Assembly: GCA_015680685.1 (NCBI GenBank)
Contig: MNCI01037976.1
Coordinates: forward strand, 320,682 to 382,681
Reading direction: 5' to 3'
Source of the DNA: Gnetum montanum
Lineage: Eukaryota > Streptophyta > Gnetopsida > Gnetales > Gnetaceae
Length of the DNA: 62,000 nt
A program made the position numbers and the translations under genes. Shown one piece after another: positions 56,833 through 62,000 of this stretch. How positions within the stretch are numbered: position 1 is the stretch's first letter; each line of letters starts with the position of its first letter. A model generated the notes under the pieces. That model was not told the origin of the DNA. It made no database searches and worked only from the letters and a program-made list of their open reading frames with translations.

Positions 56833-57990
56833 CTATCTTATGAAGTGGACATTCATATTGCTTGTATCTCCATTCTTCACTTTTGAAACATTGAATCTTA
56901 GATGAGTTTCTATCTTAAACCTTGCTTCTTTTCCTTGGTTCTTATTTATCTTTCTTTTTTCATTACCCTTCTCTTGTTTATTTTCATTACTATAATCTTT
57001 GTTTTTATATTTTGACTTGCATCTCTTTATTACTTTGGATTCCTTGTTCTTCCTTATTAAAGCTTTTTCACTTCTATTTCCAAATCCATTGAGTTTATTT
57101 TCTACCATGAGTTCCAAATCATAAGTCTCATCAAGTTTTTGCAACTAATATAATGATAACCCCTACTAATATATCATGTGAAAAGCTCAAGAAAGATTGA
57201 AGCATATTCATACTTCTTTTAGTTTACCTTATCTTGATGCAATAATTCACAAAATTTAATGTAAAACTTCTTAACACCTTTGTCTTCTTGCCTAACAAAT
57301 TTAAGCTTAATGATTGTCTCTTTTCTTTGATGAGATTATTCACATTTTTTTCAAATCCTATATTTCATCAAATTCTAATCTTTGATAGGTTGATCACTTT
57401 ACCTTTCATAACTTTGAAACTCTTTTTTCCACCAATTTAAATCCATACCTTCTAATTTAGATTTAGCAATTAGTATCTTTAATTAACTTGGTACCTCTTT
57501 TTCCTCAAAATTCTTATCAAGTATGTTCATCCAATTTGTAAAAGAATTCATATCATCTATACCAGTAAAAGTCTTTAGCTCCACATATGGAAGTATTGCA
57601 ACATTTCTAAATTCTCTAGCAAACCTTTCTTCATCTTTATCATCATGGTTATCATGAGAAGATATTAATGGTAATTATGAAACTCTTGGAACTTTGTCAT
57701 AAGGATTCGAATTCTCTTCCTAGAATTATAGGTTAATGGGTTCTCACACTTCTATAGCTAGAATCTTCTTCATCTTCATCCACTTCCCTTCCATTGAGCT
57801 AAGAAACATCTTTATCAGCATTTAAGAAAGAATGCTCATCTTCACCATGAGTCTAAATATAGTTGGAACCTATATTTCTATTTACCTTGATAACAATCTC
57901 GTCCAATCATTCAACCATAAGTTAAAATGAAGATTTCATGCTCTCCATGTTTCTATTTAGGTCTTGAATGTATTACGTCTTAGGAGCCAT
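56833..57990 (-). pseudogene. gag: gag of gypsy element B
   Basis: It starts at 57990 with ATGGCTCCTAAG (MAPK), as in element A, and follows the same line: EFRNVAILPYVELKTFTGID, DMNSFTNWMNILDKNFEEKE (about 57560-57495), then FYIKFCELLHQDKVN (about 57265-57225). 57144-56833 is open for 103 codons: ETYDLELMVENKLNGFGNRS then a strongly basic Lys/Asn-rich tail. NKLNGFGNRS matches KKLNGFGNKS in element A, proving the relation. No CCHC knuckle is visible. Confidence 0.72.
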
Positions 57991-58043
57991 CTGTAATAGA
58001 TACAAAAAGCTACAAAGGAATTTCTGACAATAATAAACCTAAC

Positions 58044-58057
58044 ACTCTAATACTAAT
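58044..58057 (-). other. Primer-binding site of element B
   Basis: The minus strand reads TTAGTATTAGAGTG, a diverged form of TTGGTATCAGAGC (initiator-Met tRNA). It lies 54 bp before the gag start, nearly the same spacing as in element A. Confidence 0.55.
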
Positions 58058-58059
58058 AA

Positions 58060-59035
58060 CTTGGATCAGGATCACTCTAATTATTTTAGTCATTCAAATA
58101 CAACAAATTGAGAATGCATAAAAGACAATGCAATTACTAGAAAATAAAAGAAATAGTTATCTTCTATTAATTTAAAACAAGATTACATTTATATTAGAAT
58201 CACAATTCCATAACATAATGCACATACACAATTAACACTATTGCAAAGCATGAGGCTTTATAACGATACAATGATTAACCTTAATGTAAATCACAATTAA
58301 ACTAGATGTCTCCTACATACATAGGAATAATATCTATATACACACAAGAGTTATAATGGCCAAAACACATACACAAGTAACCATAGAGATGCATATCCTC
58401 TTATGCAATCTTTCTTCCAACATTCATGCTTAACATTCTCAAGCCAAAAATGAAAATACAAAATAATATTTACTAATTATAAGATAAGAATCCTAGAAAT
58501 AACTTCTCATAACTAACTTGGAGATTCTTAGATATTTTCATTATTCTTCTCATTTTTTCGAACTATTTTATAAATTAAAACTACCAACTTAGACTTTTTC
58601 TTAGCCATATAGGATATCTATAAGCTTGGAAAGACATCTTCCTATCAACTCTCACTCTTAGATAAGATATCACCTTTTATGATAAGAAATATTATGTTGA
58701 TACTAAACATCTTCTCCTATAGTAAGACATCTTCCTAGAGATATCTCCTATGGCAAGGCATCTTCCTAGAGATATCTCTTACCTACATGTGTTGTCTTTT
58801 CAAGGATGTGTATGGCTAGGAAACGATGTCTCCTCACTTTACAAGATATATCCCAACCATTTGCAATGTCTCTCGTTACATCCTAGCTCTTAGTCCAAAC
58901 ATATTCAAGGTCATCAAGATATTTTTTCAGCTTCCCAAACCTATAATTAACCATTAGTTGGGATGAGAAAGATACTTGAAAAAGGTGTTTCTATATCACC
59001 TTAATAGTGTGGATGTTTAAGAATAAATTTATAAA
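58060..59035 (-). repeat. 5' LTR of element B
   Basis: It pairs with the left LTR and, for its R-U5 part, with element A: the minus strand around 58200-58130 matches AATCTTATTTTAGTTTAATA and TAGTTTTCTTATTTT at 40240-40285. It contains repeated AGACATCTTCCTA, AGATATCTC and GATGTCTCC motifs (58630-58880). The outer edge is approximate. Confidence 0.65.
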
Positions 59036-60059
59036 ATAAAAGTATGATCAACTGAAATGGAGATCCATCCCACTAACCAAGTAACCATCTACATGATTTT
59101 AAGAAGCTCTAGTTTATCCTTGTTTACTAAGATAGGCTATAATGACTAGGGCTCTAACTATGATTCTTACATATGCATGGCACTAGCATCTTTGGCAACA
59201 ACATCTATTTTGACTATAAAAATGCCACCATCATAGAGAAAAACCAATAGCTAAAGTTCATGCTCATGATGATAGTAGACATTTTTAGACTCTTGCAATT
59301 TTATCCTAGTAGTCAAATTGGCCAGTATTAGTGGCTTCAATATGCCACTAGTGGTGATTGATTTTACTACTAGTTTTCTTATTGCAATGAAAATGTAGTA
59401 CTATAATTTGAACGTTATTCACTACCTAAGCTTCGACTCTGTTAACGTCATCAATTAGAATGGTAACAACATTCTCTATGCTAGTTACACCAATAATATT
59501 ACATTTGATTAATTAATATGAAAATGCTCTTCCTTCAATATGACAATGGTTATGAACAATGATGTTTATTATCTCTATTTTTGCCTAGTTTGAACTGAAT
59601 GATGGTGTTATTTTAATTGTATTTGATTACTTTACTTGATCACATGTTATATTTTTCTTTTTCTTTGAGTCAAAAGAACAAGTTTTTTTTTATGGTTAAG
59701 TACTATGATACTCCGTGGTAACAAAATTGTGTCAATCGAAATAAATGATAGATTGAATCTAAAAATAAAGAAATTAATTATAAGGTAAAATTACAAAATA
59801 GTGTCCCTTTTTCCATATTTTGTGCACATAAATTTCCATAGTGTAAATGATAGTTTAAAATCATGTTCTATGACATACTAACCTTACTTTGAATGATAGA
59901 TTTCTTATATATTATTTTAGTTTACTATTGCTTAGTTTGGCTGAAAATACAGCTAGTCAAGTGAATTTTAAATGTTATTCCTAATTATTAAGAACAAGCC
60001 AAAATACATAGGTTATGATTGTTATGTAAAAGAAAAATTTTTAGAACATTATCTATTAT
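59036..60059. other. AT-rich sequence, nothing recognised
   Basis: No domain, tandem repeat or RNA gene seen between element B and the copia LTR at 60060. Confidence 0.5.
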
Positions 60060-61273
60060 TGTGGATCATTGAACTTAGAAGGGGTGGATGAATAAGTTCC
60101 CCAAATTAAAACTTTTTAGGCAAAGCACACATACCAATTTTAATGTTGTTTCCCAACTTGGGTAGTTTACACTCAAAGGGTAGATCACAAGCACACCTTT
60201 GAACTTTATTACTCTCAAATGTGGTTTGAAGGGTCCACACCCTATACAGTCTTCAAGCCTCACTCTATACTATCTTGCTTCAAAACCAACGACTCAATCT
60301 CACAAGGTTCCATTAGGCTTGGAATGTGGTTTTCAAGCTTTCATAACCTTTACAATCTTTAGCTCCACTCTAGAATGTTGTGCCACAACACCAATCACTC
60401 AATCTCATTGGATCCTAAGAAGCTCAAGCTAGATACCTTCCCGCAAGAAGCATACCAATCCCATAGGGCAACAAGGGAGAATAATTACATGCAATAAATG
60501 CAACTTAGTTTGCTGATCCTTGTACTTTGAGGTACAACACACTTTACAATGAACATATGATGTACAATGAAGAGTAGCAAAGATTACAATGATGGTACAA
60601 TGTTTACACATATGCTTGCACATTTCCCAATGCATATGATGTATTCTTATAGTTGTCATGTTTCTAAATCCATCTTGAAACTTGTGAAATAGCTAGCCAA
60701 TGGTCACTAATGATTATAGAAGATGTCTTGTTTATGTCTGAGACATCTTTCTATATTTTCCTTCTATTCTAGGATGCCATTATTTGGGAAAGATGTCTTT
60801 CTAAAATCTTCATTCTAGAAAGATGTCTTTTTCTAATGGGAGATGTCTTTCTAAAACTGGCCTACATTCTATGAAGATGTCTTTTCTTGGGGAAAGACAT
60901 CTACTATTTGTTGAAGATGTCTTTTTCTAAGAATTCTCCAATTCTGCCAAGACGTCTACTATTCCTTGGTGATGTCTTTCTTCCAATTCCTTTGCATGAT
61001 GAATTCATCATTCCTTATCCATAAAGTTGATATTACACATGCTTCAAACATGATAAATTTTTTATTTAGTGTTTGATCCTTATCCACATTCTTTAGAAGT
61101 CTTGTATGCTCATTTGAGACCTTATGGATGATCTTTTCCTTTGAGCTCCAAACTAGTTCATTCTCATCTTGGTTTCCCATGTACATTGTCCTACAAACAC
61201 AATAACCACACAACCATGAAAATAACCTTTGACTTCATTTTACTTAATTTTTTGACACACCACAAGATCCACA
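60060..61273 (-). repeat. 3' LTR of a copia element (SIRE/Maximus-like edge)
   Basis: The edges carry a perfect 8-bp inverted repeat, TGTGGATC (60060-60067) and GATCCACA (61266-61273), giving a 1214-bp TG...CA LTR on the minus strand. Next to it is a long purine tract. It contains about ten AGATGTCTTT-type motifs (60721-60980) and a roughly 110-bp two-copy repeat (CTCACTCTA... and CCACTCTAG..., each ending ACTCAATCTCA at about 60292 and 60401). Frames within it (for example 61213-60959) are not considered genes. Confidence 0.75.
60721..60980. repeat. Array of AGATGTCTTT motifs in the copia LTR
   Basis: Copies at 60721, 60741 (inverted), 60791, 60821, 60841, 60875, 60894 (inverted), 60915, about 60949 (AGACGTCTA) and 60971. 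Spacing is irregular (20-40 bp), so this looks like a cluster of sites, not a strict tandem repeat. Confidence 0.85.
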
Positions 61274-61290
61274 ATCTCCCCCTTTTTGGT
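61274..61290 (-). other. Polypurine tract of the right-end copia element
   Basis: The minus strand reads ACCAAAAAGGGGGAGATTG directly before the LTR. The CCAAAAAGGGGGAGATTG form is characteristic of large plant copia elements of the SIRE/Maximus group. A second GGGGGAGAG stretch lies at about 61336-61344. Confidence 0.75.
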
Positions 61291-62000
61291 GATGTTAAAA
61301 ACTTAAGAAAATGGATTAGTGATCATATAAATATAACCACACTACTCTCCCCCTTGTTGAATAGTATCAAAAAGCATAAAATATGCAAAAGAGATATCAT
61401 AAAAGAACAATAATTTTTAGATAATATGCAGAAATGAACACCATGACATAAGCCAAAAAATATAGAGAAGAAAGAAAATCAATTTAAAGAACACATATTT
61501 TTTAGGACTAAGTTCCATGAAGAGTTGCCTCAAATATGTTAAGAATTGATCCAAGCCTTCCAAGTGATATTCAAACTTAAAGTGTGAAGTGAAGTATAGG
61601 TAGTAAAGATCAAGTAACCTATCTTTAAATCAATAAGTCATTAGTAGTTTGCATCACATGGTTCTTACATTTTCTAATATTCTCCATCCTTTCAAAACAT
61701 CAATAAAAAATTAGGACATATCTTATATGGTTAGGATAGTATAGGAACACAAATTTAAACTAGCCATGCCAAATTCTTAATTCTTCATCTCAAGGAAAAC
61801 TATTCAATGGATGATTGAATCAAAACTAAAAATACTTTGCCAAAAAAGTAATCATGGTCTTGCTCATAACCTTAACTATTTTTTTTACAAAAAATAGGTA
61901 CTCTCACTGCAACTTATGATTGAATATCAAATACATGGGCTAAAGGTACATTAAGATTTTCTCTTATTCTTTCAAAAAATAGGAGAAGTTTGATGCTAAA
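61291..62000 (-). mobile_element. Internal 3' end of the copia element, runs off the window
   Basis: Everything to the right of the polypurine tract should be the element's 3' internal region. No pol or envelope-like coding is readable here. The minus-strand text TACTATTCAACAAGGGGGAG (around 61335-61355) is typical of the spacer near the end of such elements. Confidence 0.5.

Larger units (their letters stand above)
53866..59035 (-). mobile_element. Gypsy element B, minus strand, internally deleted
   Basis: LTR-like regions at about 53866-54500 and 58060-59035 match each other along several hundred bases (shared landmarks: AAAATACAT, AGATGCATATCCTCT, CAATCTTTCTTCCAA, CATCTTCCTAGAGATATCTC, ACCATTTG, AACT(A/T)CCAACTT). 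Inside, read right to left, are the primer site, gag, a Lys-rich region, a fragment of reverse transcriptase, and the end of integrase. About 1.5 kb of polymerase, RNase H and integrase is missing between 55323 and about 55265. The left LTR lacks its U5 end where element C begins. Confidence 0.75.

Noticed and set aside
60959-61213. Minus-strand frame of 84 codons
   Set aside because: It lies wholly inside the copia LTR, just after its start, where no protein is expected.

Overview
The window looks like a stretch of a large, repeat-rich land-plant nuclear genome, probably a seed plant and possibly a gymnosperm (the last point is inference). It is AT-rich, almost free of intact reading frames, and full of old, stop-ridden retrotransposons: Ty1/copia, Ty3/gypsy, plant LINE and RTE relatives, and tRNA-derived SINE-like units. 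No intact protein-coding host gene was found. Long open frames are either retroelement fragments or accidental frames in tandem repeats.

The one clear host gene is a microRNA locus. On the minus strand at 19137-19157 lies an exact match to the 21-nt mature miR160. Its partner arm at 19075-19095 forms an 89-nt foldback with only three mismatches in 26 stem positions. A TATA box (19925-19934), an auxin-response element core upstream of it (19992-19997), a consensus splice donor just before the hairpin (19162-19167), a candidate acceptor (18923-18924) and a polyadenylation-type hexamer (18367-18372) outline a possible primary transcript of about 1.5 kb. miR160 is known to repress ARF10/16/17-class auxin response factors. 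The locus sits in a roughly 5-kb island (about 17.4-22.2 kb) that looks unlike the surrounding transposon debris.

Layout. 1-1256: GC-rich LTR-like block with arrays of the palindrome GCGTATACGC and of TTTACGC, ended by a single N. 1.3-5.1 kb: AT-rich sequence with a two-copy repeat and a plus-strand LINE fragment. 5.13-13.53 kb: minus-strand LTR element with an Asp-tRNA-type primer site, gag and a coiled-coil second ORF but no visible pol. 13.53-15.6 kb: RTE tail joined to a minus-strand LINE. 17.4-22.2 kb: MIR160 island. 22.7-27.2 kb: small tandem repeats and two tRNA-like SINE units. 27.66-33.07 kb: full-length decayed copia element. 34.0-34.8 kb: 21-bp and 45-bp minisatellites. 37.3-37.5 kb: copia 3' fragment. 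39.6-59.0 kb: a gypsy cluster in which element C (minus strand) lies between two inverted members, A and B, of another gypsy family. 60.06-62.0 kb: 3' LTR and internal edge of a copia element that runs off the right end.

As a system, the DNA is a transposon graveyard around one conserved auxin-pathway regulator. The observations most worth following are the MIR160 hairpin placed right behind a strong 5' splice site, the gag-only LTR element with promoter-like repeats before its second ORF, and the AGATGTCTTT-type motif arrays shared by LTRs of unrelated superfamilies.
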